Both the position numbers and the translations under genes were made by a program. A DNA stretch of 64,000 nt, taken from NCBI RefSeq assembly GCF_009928415.1, contig NZ_JAABNN010000018.1:1-64000 (forward strand). Reading direction: 5' to 3'. Source of the DNA: Bacillus sp. USDA818B3_A. Its GTDB lineage: Bacteria > Bacillota > Bacilli > Bacillales > Cytobacillaceae. The first letter of the stretch is position 1. The number at the start of each line of letters is the position of its first letter. This document shows, piece after piece, positions 36,276-45,520 of the stretch. The notes beneath the pieces were generated by a model that had not been told where the DNA came from, did not search any database, and saw only the letters and a list, made by a program, of their open reading frames with translations.

Positions 36276-38093
36276 TTAGATAAGATTACTCAATTCCTTC
36301 GAACAACTTTCCTTAAACTGTACCCAGCAAGCCTCTTGTTTTGCCCACTGAGTAACGTTCCGATCCCCGGCTGAATCTTTGAGGAAAGCTAGAGCCTTGT
36401 CCGCCATTATCCGGATTACATCATCCCATTTATCGGATAGAGACTGTGCATTCCAAACCTCTACCAGGTCTATCTTGTCACAGTACAAATGGTTAAGCAT
36501 TGCGACAGTATAATAAAGGACATTAGCCTTATAACCCCGCAGCTTCATCTCTTCCACAATTTCTTGAACACGTTTATTAATAATGCCTCTGCCTATTAAC
36601 TTTTGGTAAACAGATAATGTCATTTTGGATTGGGAGCTTCCTTCAGTTTTCCAGAAACTCTTGTTTAAATCCATAAACTTATTAAATGCTTCCTCCCCGC
36701 CCTTACTTGAAGTATGAGGATAGCCTTCCCATGACATAAAGTACTTGGCTATATCTACCTTGGTCAGCACTTTATCTTTAGGATACTGCTTTTTAAATTC
36801 TGTTTGTTCCTTTCCACGTTTCCTGCGATTAATATCTACCATGTACTGGCCTCTTGCCCGCTCAAAATACCATTTGCTCTCAGGCTTACGTCCATCAAAT
36901 ACAGGAATCCAAATATTTCGGGAAAACTTCTCCAAGTCGGACATAAACCTTGTATTCGCAAGAAGGTCAGATTTATTAATTTTATTTTGAGTATTCGCAT
37001 ACTGAGAAATCCGTGAGACCATTTCATCTTCTAGCAAATGCCGGTCCTGCGTAGTAAACTCATTCACTAGTAGAATCGTTAACTTTGCTTGGACAAAGAC
37101 ATCCTTCAGATTAATGCCATCTTTGTAAGCCTGATGAATTGAGGCAGTTGTTTGCCCTCCATTTACAATCTGCCAGCCTCTTAATCCTTTGATTTTAAAT
37201 AAATTTTCTCCAGTATCAATTTTCTCAATTTCGGCAGAACGAGCTACGGTTGAAATACCGTTATTATAAGCAACGAACATTTTTCGCTGAAAAGGGTCCT
37301 TTAAAGTATCGCGAATTCCTTTATTGGTTCCTCCTCTTGCTTGAAGGAAGGATCTTACGTTTCTTTCCACTAGTTTCTGGCCCCATTCGTCATAAGCTTT
37401 TGCCAAAAGCTCAGCTGAAATGTAGCCAACATAACAATCAAAGTTTTTCACACCGCTGACTGGGTCTGGTACAAGTACCATTGTTAATGGTTCCCCATAA
37501 TCCCGCTCAAAATCAATATAATCTGTTTCGATGCCCTGCTCTGCGGTGATCAGCTGCTGAACCCGGTCAATATCCCAGACTTGGACATTTACAGTCTCAA
37601 TCCCCGGAATGGAAATTTCAACAGGTTTATTTGAGGTATAGTATAAATTTGTGACCACAAAGATATTTATTTCATTAATAGTATCAAAATTATCCGATAT
37701 TAACTTAGCTAGATCATAAGACTGCAATGATTGATCAATGGTCTCCATCAGGGATTGTGCATTTGTAATAAACCTTTTTGTCTTGTTTGCAATTTCCGAT
37801 ATTGTCGTCATACTGATTTTGAGCAAATCATCCTCGTTTTGCTCAAAATTATAATCAACAACATATAAATCTAACGTATTGTTCTCATCATCATATGCAT
37901 AAGCATTAACTGCAATATTTTTCGATGTATCTAAATACGGAGGAAACAAAATTTCGGGTTCATCCGGGCGGTCCATAAAGGTCAGCATCTTATCAAGAAA
38001 TGGAATTTGATAACTTCCTGCCTTTATTGCCTTTTCTTCCAATTCCTCCATAAAATCTATAAGAAATTCTTTTCTCTGTCTTAATTCAATCAT
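36276..38093 (-). CDS. AIPR protein, module 2
   Basis: 605 residues. It has the same core as the module 1 protein: RNVRSFLQARGGTNKGIRDTL, FVAYNNGISTVA, GWQIVNGGQTTASIHQA and ISQYANTQNKINKSDLL. The start overlaps the nuclease stop by four bases (ATGA). Similarity to module 1 is clear but far from identity in the N-terminal third, so the duplication is old or the modules came separately. Confidence 0.9.
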   Translation of the reverse strand: MIELRQRKEFLIDFMEELEEKAIKAGSYQIPFLDKMLTFMDRPDEPEILFPPYLDTSKNIAVNAYAYDDENNTLDLYVVDYNFEQNEDDLLKISMTTISEIANKTKRFITNAQSLMETIDQSLQSYDLAKLISDNFDTINEINIFVVTNLYYTSNKPVEISIPGIETVNVQVWDIDRVQQLITAEQGIETDYIDFERDYGEPLTMVLVPDPVSGVKNFDCYVGYISAELLAKAYDEWGQKLVERNVRSFLQARGGTNKGIRDTLKDPFQRKMFVAYNNGISTVARSAEIEKIDTGENLFKIKGLRGWQIVNGGQTTASIHQAYKDGINLKDVFVQAKLTILLVNEFTTQDRHLLEDEMVSRISQYANTQNKINKSDLLANTRFMSDLEKFSRNIWIPVFDGRKPESKWYFERARGQYMVDINRRKRGKEQTEFKKQYPKDKVLTKVDIAKYFMSWEGYPHTSSKGGEEAFNKFMDLNKSFWKTEGSSQSKMTLSVYQKLIGRGIINKRVQEIVEEMKLRGYKANVLYYTVAMLNHLYCDKIDLVEVWNAQSLSDKWDDVIRIMADKALAFLKDSAGDRNVTQWAKQEACWVQFKESCSKELSNLI

Positions 38094-39118
38094 TTTTCCC
38101 CATCCACTCTAAAGTATTGAAATATTGTCTCCTTATCCCTTTCAAATTCCGAACAATGAGTTAAGTCTATATTATATGTTACATGAGAAATTCCTCTTGG
38201 AAGATCCTTTTTAAGCAGCCTTGGAAACCCTTCCTCCGCCTCGTAAACCTCAATATCTTCGACAAAGTAAAGGGGTTCGGCATATTCCTCTTCCCTAAAT
38301 CCCAAATCCATTAAGAAGTCGTTATAGATAAGGGCAATTCTTTCTGAACGCTCCGCAATTTTCTTTTTGACTTGGACTGCTAAATCCTGAAGAGACATTC
38401 CGTGAGTTTTGCTTTGCTCTAAGAAACATACATACAGATAGATTACAGGGAAGGCTTCACTCAGTTTTAATTGGTCCTCATTCGAGATTTTAATTGATTT
38501 TGATAATTTCTCTGAGACAGTCTTTATTTCCAATCCGAATTTATTACTTTTAAAATCGATTCTTCCTTTTGTCGGCCCATACCACTGCTCAATGATAAGA
38601 GGTGGCTGCCCGGGGAACTTATCCAGCCATTCATTAATAAACCATAGTTCCCCGAATAAACCTCTTTGCTGCTCATCTGAAAGCTTTCTAAAGCCGCCTC
38701 TTTGAAAAAATGTTCTCCATCTATCCAAGACAGTATATATATTGGAAAAAAGAGAATCCTCTTTATTGTTCATTAAATAATCCACTAAGTTTTGAAGAAC
38801 CGAATCAAAAATCTCAGTGTTCTGTTCATCTTCCTGCCGTATGATTAGTACATGCCGATTTTTCAAAGAAAAGATCTTCTCAAAATACTCCATTTTTATC
38901 GATAAACCGCGCCATTTTGGAAGGGCATTTAGTTGTTCATCCTCCCAGGGGGATTGTCCTAAATCAATATACAGCATTCTGTTTAGAGTACCTGCATCAA
39001 TCCCTGCAAAAACAAATGGAGCTTCATCGGTTAGTACATTTAATTTATAATATTCATCATTTGATTGGTCGCTAAGTTCCCCAATCATCTGATTAAATTC
39101 CGTTTTAACGTCTACCAT
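38090..39118 (-). CDS. PD-(D/E)XK motif nuclease (DUF4420-like), module 2
   Basis: About 342 residues. Catalytic residues in order are Glu in RGLFGELWFINEW, Asp in GPTKGRIDFKSN and ExK in FGLEIKTVSEK. It is the intact counterpart of the frameshifted gene in module 1. It is predicted to cut DNA, guided or licensed by the ATPase-Z1 pair. The ATG chosen has AAGGAG at seven bases; another ATG two codons earlier is too close. Confidence 0.85.
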   Translation of the reverse strand: MVDVKTEFNQMIGELSDQSNDEYYKLNVLTDEAPFVFAGIDAGTLNRMLYIDLGQSPWEDEQLNALPKWRGLSIKMEYFEKIFSLKNRHVLIIRQEDEQNTEIFDSVLQNLVDYLMNNKEDSLFSNIYTVLDRWRTFFQRGGFRKLSDEQQRGLFGELWFINEWLDKFPGQPPLIIEQWYGPTKGRIDFKSNKFGLEIKTVSEKLSKSIKISNEDQLKLSEAFPVIYLYVCFLEQSKTHGMSLQDLAVQVKKKIAERSERIALIYNDFLMDLGFREEEYAEPLYFVEDIEVYEAEEGFPRLLKKDLPRGISHVTYNIDLTHCSEFERDKETIFQYFRVDGEK

Positions 39119-39139
39119 AGCCATTCTCCTTTTAATAAG

Positions 39140-41776
39140 TTATTCGACAGTCTTATTTACTTGGTAAACATCAGTTTCGTCTAAATCGGAATAAGGGAAA
39201 GAAATGGCTATACCGATTGGTACAAGTCTTTCTGAAAATAGGACATTCAAGTTCTTAAAAACAGGGACATTTGGATTCAATGGATAGATTAGCAGCATGC
39301 CATTTTCTTTTGGCCGCAATTTACGTTTATCTTTCTTATCCTTTTTATACTTAATTTTGTCTGGGTCAATATCAATAAACTCCTGGTTGGGAGCTACGAT
39401 GGCCTTTATATCGACATCCTGTTCCTTATGACCTGGGGGGTCCATCTCAATTCCCCGTCCGACTGCGGATTCTAATAATAAGCCTCCCAAATTTACTGGG
39501 TATGGACCCGCACCTTTCGGATCCCCTTCAACAACAGCAACAGTCCAATTTGTTAATTCCCCTTTATCATTGGCAAATTGAATATAATTTTTCATCAAAC
39601 CTGAATCGGCCTTATTCCCTCTAGTCACATAATTGCCTAGATACTCTTTAACAATGTCAGCCTTAACATTCGAAGCTACATAATAACCGGTTTTTCCTTT
39701 GCCGATGTTGGTTTTTACAAAATCAAGATTGTTAACCAGCTTTTCTGTAGCTTCCATATTAGTTTTATAAAACTGCTCGCTGTGTCCGAATATCCTAGTC
39801 TGCTGCAAGGTCCCTTCATAAATAATAGTTGATGAAATTGCATTCTTCATTTTTAGCGGGCTTGTTAATGTCATGGTTGGATGACTTAACATTTTAACTG
39901 CGTACTCCATAGGCGTTTTGCCCATTTGTGCAAGCCGGTCGAATTCCTCTCTCAGCTCGACCATAGCAATAGCCAAATGCTCAAAGTTCGAAGCTATTTC
40001 TTCTGAAGTATAAATTCTGCATAAATCCATATAGCCTTTTCTATATCCAAACCAGCGGCCCATCTGCATAAGAGTGTCATACATGAGAGTATTTCTGAAG
40101 TAATAAGTGATACTCAACCCTTCAAGTGTCAGCCCGCGGGATAATTTATCACCGCCGACCGCAATGACATTCAGGCCATCCTCTTTATATTGATGGTAAT
40201 CCAAGGCATCCTTGCTGTTCCCGTTAATTTCAAAAACCTGTATAATGCCAGCTGCTACTTTAAGTTCCTCATAAACCTCTTCCCAGCTGTATATTTTAAT
40301 ATCTTCCGGCCAATTATTAGTCGTAGGCATGAAATCTTGTTCGTAAAGAGCTTTTATTTCTTCAAGAACGTTACTCTTTGGATTATATTGAATTTGATGC
40401 GAGATTGCCTCAAAAGTCCTTGTTACTTCATCCTTTACATTGGACTGTACATCTTTAAATCGTGAAGTGTGTATGAGCATAGAATTATGGTTTTTTCTCT
40501 GGCCCCTAAGATTCCTAATGGCTATGGTAAGCAAAAATGCTAATATGGCCTCACGCATTTGAGGAGGAACCTCTTCAAATTTATCCGCATCTGTTTTTTT
40601 CTTAATTGTAGTAAATATATCAATATCTTCTTGTCTTAGATGGCGGATTAAACTTGGCCTCTTATCTTCCGGGTCTTCATAGACGTTAAAAAACTCCTCT
40701 GGACCACAATAATCCTTTGGTTTTGGGAGCCCCACCAAGAAGTCTTTCGGATAAAGGTCCAGTCCCTCTTCAGCTGTTCTAGCTTCAGTATTTATTAGGA
40801 GATTGGCGAACGGGGTTGCAGTATAACCCGCATAAGCTTTTCGCTTGAAAACCTCTAGTATTTGTCTTATAAGACTGTTGATTGTTTTAGGATCCTCATT
40901 CTTGACTGGGTCTGAAGTGTCAACTGAGGCTTGGTCAGCTTCATCATCCACGATTAAAACAGGGATATCCAAATTATATAAATCACGATGGTATATCAGC
41001 TGATCGCGTAAAGATTCTAAAACAGTTTTATTTTTCTTTACCACCATTAAAGTAGGGGAATTTAAATTACTGGTACCCCCATGCTGCGAACTAATATCAT
41101 TTTCTACTGTAGTCCAAGAAGAGATAATATGATCTGGAGTATTTGGATAAACACGGGCAACCCCTAGCGGCTTGCCTTCCTTATCCAACATGTTTCCAAT
41201 AACCTCTTGATTTAATCTGATCTGTGTCTGGGCTCTTAAGTCATTGTGAATGCCAGATAGTACAATCACTAATTTATACCCGACATCGTATGCTTTATTA
41301 ATTAATCCTGTAAAGTTGGCGGTTTTACCGGACTGAACAAACCCCAGGACTAATCCGCGCTTGTCAAATGGCTCCATAGACTTAGGATTGCCAAGGGATT
41401 TCATGATTTCATTTGTTGTATAATCAATAGTTTCAACTGATTCCATTGGCCATCCCTTAATTTGGGTTAAAAATTGGCGGTATCTTGTCCAATAAAAGCC
41501 GTTAGATATCATTTGAGGGGTAAACCAACTTTTACCTTTATTTTCTACCATAATAGGGGGCTTAGGAATATCCACACCTATTTTATATTTTTTGTACATT
41601 TGTAAAGACCAAATTGCCAATGTTTCTTCGTCGATGTCACTGATACTTTGAACAGTCATCTTTGCCATATTAAAAGCTTTGTCAGCTGCTTCTTGAGAAC
41701 TAAAAAATGATTTAAACGAGTAGTAATTAGTAGAAAATGTTTGCTCGAAAAGGATTTTCTTATCAAGTTCAATCAA
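39140..41776 (-). CDS. Z1 domain helicase-like protein, module 2
   Basis: 878 residues with VLGFVQSGKTANFTGL (Walker A), LIVDDEADQASVDT (DEAD-like), YTATPFANLLIN, VGGDKLSRGLTLEGLSITYYF and MQMGRWFGYRKGYMDLCRIY. All helicase motifs are kept, so ATP hydrolysis is expected. As in module 1, translation begins at a TTG (GGAGG upstream) overlapping the ATPase gene by eight bases. Confidence 0.9.
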   Translation of the reverse strand: MIELDKKILFEQTFSTNYYSFKSFFSSQEAADKAFNMAKMTVQSISDIDEETLAIWSLQMYKKYKIGVDIPKPPIMVENKGKSWFTPQMISNGFYWTRYRQFLTQIKGWPMESVETIDYTTNEIMKSLGNPKSMEPFDKRGLVLGFVQSGKTANFTGLINKAYDVGYKLVIVLSGIHNDLRAQTQIRLNQEVIGNMLDKEGKPLGVARVYPNTPDHIISSWTTVENDISSQHGGTSNLNSPTLMVVKKNKTVLESLRDQLIYHRDLYNLDIPVLIVDDEADQASVDTSDPVKNEDPKTINSLIRQILEVFKRKAYAGYTATPFANLLINTEARTAEEGLDLYPKDFLVGLPKPKDYCGPEEFFNVYEDPEDKRPSLIRHLRQEDIDIFTTIKKKTDADKFEEVPPQMREAILAFLLTIAIRNLRGQRKNHNSMLIHTSRFKDVQSNVKDEVTRTFEAISHQIQYNPKSNVLEEIKALYEQDFMPTTNNWPEDIKIYSWEEVYEELKVAAGIIQVFEINGNSKDALDYHQYKEDGLNVIAVGGDKLSRGLTLEGLSITYYFRNTLMYDTLMQMGRWFGYRKGYMDLCRIYTSEEIASNFEHLAIAMVELREEFDRLAQMGKTPMEYAVKMLSHPTMTLTSPLKMKNAISSTIIYEGTLQQTRIFGHSEQFYKTNMEATEKLVNNLDFVKTNIGKGKTGYYVASNVKADIVKEYLGNYVTRGNKADSGLMKNYIQFANDKGELTNWTVAVVEGDPKGAGPYPVNLGGLLLESAVGRGIEMDPPGHKEQDVDIKAIVAPNQEFIDIDPDKIKYKKDKKDKRKLRPKENGMLLIYPLNPNVPVFKNLNVLFSERLVPIGIAISFPYSDLDETDVYQVNKTVE

Positions 41777-43241
41777 GTAAACCCGCCTCCATTACAATAT
41801 TCTTAAGGGTTGCTCTATTAATGCCGTCAAATGCAGGCTGTGTAATCAACATATTCAAAAGCTGTTCCTCATCACCGGCAACATTTATTTTTAATAAAGT
41901 CGAGGCAAACTGGATGACAAGCTCTTTTTGAGCGTCAGATACCTCTTGAATAATCTCTTCAGGTACTTTTGGTGAATCTATAATGTTGCTCGGTGAACCT
42001 AATTGGACAAACTTAAGATATAAATTAAGGAGCTTTGCCGTTTCATCATCCACTTTTTTAAATAGCTCAGCAAGTATTGGATGATTTCGATTTAAGATAA
42101 ATTGCGGTCCATCCTCTCTTCCAGACTGTTCCCACGTGTTCAAACTGCCTTTAAATGTTTGTCCTGGCCTTGTGCTTTGCGTACGGAAATAGAATATCTC
42201 CTTTGATACCTTCCGAGCAATTGCTGAGATAGCCTCAAGTCGTCTTTTCGCCTCTTCAGGAAGGTTAATCCCTGACTTTTTTATATCTACCTGCCAATCA
42301 GAATCAGCTGCATTCGGCAAATCAATTCGTACCCTTGCAAGCTGTGCAGAGGCATCCTTAGGGAATAGTCCCATCCAATCACCAAAATACAATAGGCGGT
42401 TCTCCCGGTAGATGTAAAATCCTTGATGATCTCTCCAGCCCTTATAACCGCCTGCCTTTTTATACTCAGGTTCAGCTAAATGGGAAGCATGGGGCAGAAT
42501 AAAATATTGAACTTTTATTCTGTTTTCGTTAATTCTCAGAACCTGCATTTCGCCCTCAATTGTATGCTCATGGTACCTCATAAAAGGGTCCCATGGGATT
42601 ATTTCTTTTCCATTAATAAACATTTGAACATTGCTTTTTTCTAAAATGGAATGAAAAACAAATTCTAAATGCTTATTTATCCGTGAAACCTTATTAAAAA
42701 AGCTTGTTTCCTTTAGTGTACGCTTTCCTCCGAATCCCATAAAACGATCCAATTTGTCAATGCAGACAATCGTGCCGCTATTCCCCTCAATTGTTCCCAT
42801 TTTCTGCTTAACCTCTTCGGGAATAGAAGTAAATAGCTGCCATTCGTTACATTCCGAAACATGATCTAAATCCCAGCATCGTCCATGATAAACTCCTTCA
42901 AATTTTGTTAGAACGCTCAACCTTTTACCCAGCGAGAAGGACGCTGTTTTTAATCCCATTCCGAATCTTCCTAACTCATTAGCCCCTCTTTTAGCACGGG
43001 GATCCTTTGACCCAATGTTCATGGCTGTTTGCAGCATCTCATCGTTCATGCCGGTTCCGTTGTCGGTAATGGTTATCATGCCGTCTGATTCATTGTAGTC
43101 AAAGTTTATATTGATCACAGATGCCTTTGCATCCAGACTGTTATCAACTAGGTCTGCTACGGCAGTGCTTGGGTTGTAGCCGATAGATCTTAGTGCATAT
43201 ATTACTGGTGCCGCTGATGGTTCTGTTTTTATTACATCCAT
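41769..43241 (-). CDS. GHKL (MutL/MORC-like) ATPase, module 2
   Basis: 490 residues. N box PSTAVADLVDNSLDAKA, G1 ITDNGTGM and G2 GRFGMGLKTASFS are strong. The block GFYIYRENRLLYFGDWMGLFPKD...DLPNAADSDWQVDIKKSG parallels module 1. Asp replaces the usual catalytic Glu of MutL/MORC in both modules (VADLVDN here), so it is a family trait and not damage. ATG start. First gene of module 2. Confidence 0.9.
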   Translation of the reverse strand: MDVIKTEPSAAPVIYALRSIGYNPSTAVADLVDNSLDAKASVININFDYNESDGMITITDNGTGMNDEMLQTAMNIGSKDPRAKRGANELGRFGMGLKTASFSLGKRLSVLTKFEGVYHGRCWDLDHVSECNEWQLFTSIPEEVKQKMGTIEGNSGTIVCIDKLDRFMGFGGKRTLKETSFFNKVSRINKHLEFVFHSILEKSNVQMFINGKEIIPWDPFMRYHEHTIEGEMQVLRINENRIKVQYFILPHASHLAEPEYKKAGGYKGWRDHQGFYIYRENRLLYFGDWMGLFPKDASAQLARVRIDLPNAADSDWQVDIKKSGINLPEEAKRRLEAISAIARKVSKEIFYFRTQSTRPGQTFKGSLNTWEQSGREDGPQFILNRNHPILAELFKKVDDETAKLLNLYLKFVQLGSPSNIIDSPKVPEEIIQEVSDAQKELVIQFASTLLKINVAGDEEQLLNMLITQPAFDGINRATLKNIVMEAGLLD

Positions 43242-43580
43242 TATTAATACTCCATTCCTTACAATCGTCCTATATTAATTATAACAAATTACGAAATATG
43301 AGGAAGAAATGGATATCTATTACCAAACTTTTTTAGATTGATATGGGTTAAAGGAGTAAATAATTATTTGAGAATCACTTTCCGTTGTTTCTTAGCCACC
43401 AATATGGATTTTACTAAAGTTTCTAGATTCTATTAAACGAATGCCTATTCACCCTATTGTGCATACTTGTACATGAAATCTTATGTGGAGATGTAAATTG
43501 AGATGTAACAATATTTTATCCTATATTATTTTTGGTATAATATTTGATAGATGAGAGAATTAATTTAAGGAGGGGTGAAA
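43242..43580. other. Divergent promoter region
   Basis: No gene. TATAAT near 43273-43278 (minus) may serve module 2 and TATAAT near 43537-43542 (plus) the following gene. Confidence 0.4.
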
Positions 43581-44048
43581 ATGGCTTATACCGTTGATTT
43601 TAAGAATGTATCCACGGTTGGTTTAGAGTCTTCACCTGTAGCCGAAGCGCTTGCTGGTTTACGTGCTAATGAAGCCCGATACTTTATGAACAAGTACAAA
43701 CATGAATTTACGGTCGTACCAGCTAGTGAAAGCCAGGAGACCCTAGATTATGTGAAACAAATTTTGAAAGAAGAACGTGATATTGAGTTTGCTGCCAAAC
43801 CTTTAGAAACGTCGCGTTTTCGAGTGGAAAATATCAATTGGACCTACGTCTTTTATGAGGATGGACTTGAGGTCAACGTCCTGTATACGGTTGATGGCCC
43901 TAAGCCGAAGCGAGCTGTTGGCTTTAAGCTTTCTGAGGGGATGGAGGTACCAAAGGAGCTAGAAGGGAAGTTTAAGTTTGCTAGGCAAAAGTCCAAACTA
44001 GCTGGAACTATCCGGGGCTCGTTTTTTGTTATTAAAGGAGAGTATTAG
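43581..44048 (+). CDS. Conserved hypothetical protein
   Basis: About 155 residues, no named domain recognised. It is soluble, with no signal peptide or membrane helix. Notable segments are the N-terminal YTVDFKNVSTVGLESSPVAEAL, NEARYFMNKYKHEFTVVPA and a basic C-terminus KFKFARQKSKLAGTIRGSFF. AAGGAGG precedes the ATG, and codon use looks like a well-expressed core gene. It is monocistronic with a terminator downstream. Confidence 0.75.
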   Translation: MAYTVDFKNVSTVGLESSPVAEALAGLRANEARYFMNKYKHEFTVVPASESQETLDYVKQILKEERDIEFAAKPLETSRFRVENINWTYVFYEDGLEVNVLYTVDGPKPKRAVGFKLSEGMEVPKELEGKFKFARQKSKLAGTIRGSFFVIKGEY

Positions 44049-44130
44049 GTAATACGGTACTTCTACCTATTTGAGCAGAATGACGATTTACCTCGCTAAC
44101 GAATATTTATATGTCCCATATGAAAGAAGA

Positions 44131-44171
44131 GAATGTGTACCATGAATTATTGGTAACACATTCTTTTTTTC
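44131..44171 (+). terminator. Terminator after the hypothetical gene
   Basis: GAATGTGT / ACACATTC stem with extra ACC/GGT pairing, followed by seven T. Confidence 0.8.
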
Positions 44172-44186
44172 ATTAAAAACTGCCTC

Positions 44187-44208
44187 TATTTATGGATACA
44201 GTTCACTA
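44187..44208 (+). repeat. Dispersed repeat, degenerate copy 5
   Basis: TATTTATGGATACAGTTCAC resembles the TTACTTATGATACGGTTCAC repeat with a few changes. Weak on its own. Confidence 0.35.
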
Positions 44209-44217
44209 TTTGAGCTT

Positions 44218-44871
44218 TCATACCCCTAGCGAGTCTTCTAGAAAAGTTGTTAAATATTCGACATTGGTTATTTTTTTATTACATTCGCTGCTGTCGGCGC
44301 AAATAAGATTGCCGATGGCTTTGTAATAATCCGGATTTTTGGGCTTTTTCGCTTTTGTTACGGTGGAGAAATAGGAAACCTCTCCAAAACAATTACAGAA
44401 GGAACAAAGATTTTTTTTACTAGTCGGTGTAAATTCACATTCAATACCGACCAGTTTTCCTTCAAGCTCATAAACGATAAATTTTTTATTCGATCTTAGG
44501 TCGTTCCAGCTTAAATAGGTTAACTGGCTGCAATCTATATTTGCTAAATCAGGCAGCTTTAGTTTTTTTTGTTTAGGAAACATCTTTTTGAGTTGCTGCT
44601 CAGTGATTTGGGGAAAAGGCAGCAAAAAGTCCGAAAGACGCCGGATATATTGATCATATTCCTTATCTGTTTTAAGTATGGAAAGATCCAGCATTTCTTG
44701 TTGTTCCAATGCTGCATTTGGAAAGAGGTCCAAGATTTTGGCCTGGGCTAAGTCAATCACTGCTGTTAAAACATGTGGGGGCACATTCTTTTTTTGGCTG
44801 TCCTTAATTAAAGCTATTTGTTTTTTTATAAAATTAAGCTGTTCATTTTTTATGAATTTTTCAGTCATCAT
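44218..44871 (-). CDS. FusB/FusC-type elongation factor G-binding protein
   Basis: About 217 residues. The N-terminal half is helical; the C-terminal zinc-binding domain is clear: CSFCNCFGEVSYFSTVTKAK, then NPDYYKAIGNLICADSSECNKKI. FusB-type proteins bind EF-G on stalled ribosomes and release it, giving fusidic acid resistance. Chromosomal Bacillus homologues are common and may act in translation recovery. GGAG is six bases before the chosen ATG; a second ATG follows directly. Confidence 0.85.
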   Translation of the reverse strand: MMTEKFIKNEQLNFIKKQIALIKDSQKKNVPPHVLTAVIDLAQAKILDLFPNAALEQQEMLDLSILKTDKEYDQYIRRLSDFLLPFPQITEQQLKKMFPKQKKLKLPDLANIDCSQLTYLSWNDLRSNKKFIVYELEGKLVGIECEFTPTSKKNLCSFCNCFGEVSYFSTVTKAKKPKNPDYYKAIGNLICADSSECNKKITNVEYLTTFLEDSLGV

Positions 44872-44973
44872 CTCTATCTCCAATCATGTTGCTGCCTGCT
44901 CTTTACACTTATTTTAATAAAGACGGCAAGCTTCTAAAATGGATAAAATGAGTTAGAAACGTTTTTTACATAA

Positions 44974-45007
44974 AAAAGCACTGATGATGGATTTCACCAG
45001 TGCTTTT
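44974..45007 (-). terminator. Terminator after the CD3324-type gene
   Basis: AAAAGCACTG / CAGTGCTTTT stem ending in TTTTTTA on the minus strand. Confidence 0.8.
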
Positions 45008-45010
45008 CCC

Positions 45011-45280
45011 CTACTTTTTATGTGAATAGACTATCTTCTTAATCGTTTCAGTTGAAAGGTAATATTCTTCAGCCAGTTGATGGATACTGCTCCCACTGAT
45101 AAAGGAATTTCTAATGGCGGCATTACGGCGGTCAAGCAGCTGTCTTCCTCCACTTGAAGTTCCCCATTTCCGACGCTCTTTTTCCGGCTTAGGAATATAT
45201 AAGGTTTCTCCCTGGATATACTTTTGGATTTCCACGATCAGGTTTTCAGGTAAAATTTCATTTGCATTAATATACTTCAA
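45011..45280 (-). CDS. CD3324-family / Mor-like small DNA-binding protein
   Basis: 89 residues. The N-terminal MKYINANEILPENLIVEIQKYIQGETLYIPK and the C-terminal helix-turn-helix (FISGSSIHQLAEEYYLSTETIKKIVY) match the CD3324/YraL-like small regulators of Firmicutes. Probably binds DNA; targets unknown. Its ribosome site is AAGGAGC. Confidence 0.8.
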   Translation of the reverse strand: MKYINANEILPENLIVEIQKYIQGETLYIPKPEKERRKWGTSSGGRQLLDRRNAAIRNSFISGSSIHQLAEEYYLSTETIKKIVYSHKK

Positions 45281-45374
45281 CTTTGCCAGCTCCTTATTTA
45301 ATTTTGAAAAAAATAAGGTGCAAAGCCAAAATATTAGAAAAGCTTATTCAGCGACAAAATTATAGGTTTCGCCC

Positions 45375-45413
45375 CATGCAAAGTATCGCCTTTCCAATAA
45401 TAGGCTTTGCATG
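45375..45413 (-). ncRNA. Hairpin near the IS607 right end (possible omega RNA part)
   Basis: CATGCAAAG and AGGCTTTGCATG arms form an imperfect stem about 110-145 bp past the tnpB stop. IS607-type TnpB guide RNAs extend from the tnpB 3' end to the element end, so this could be scaffold or the element boundary. Not certain. Confidence 0.3.
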
Positions 45414-45520
45414 AGTTGAAGAAGTACCAGACAATCGATTGTGATTCTCCATCTGTAAGCACCCGCTCTCCCTTTTTTACTTAAATCTGCTCAAAGTTGC
45501 AGTTTTAACTATATTCAGGG

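Noticed and set aside
36745..37459. Plus-strand ORFs within the AIPR, Z1 and ATPase genes of both modules
   Set aside because: They overlap strongly conserved minus-strand coding sequence and have no ribosome sites.
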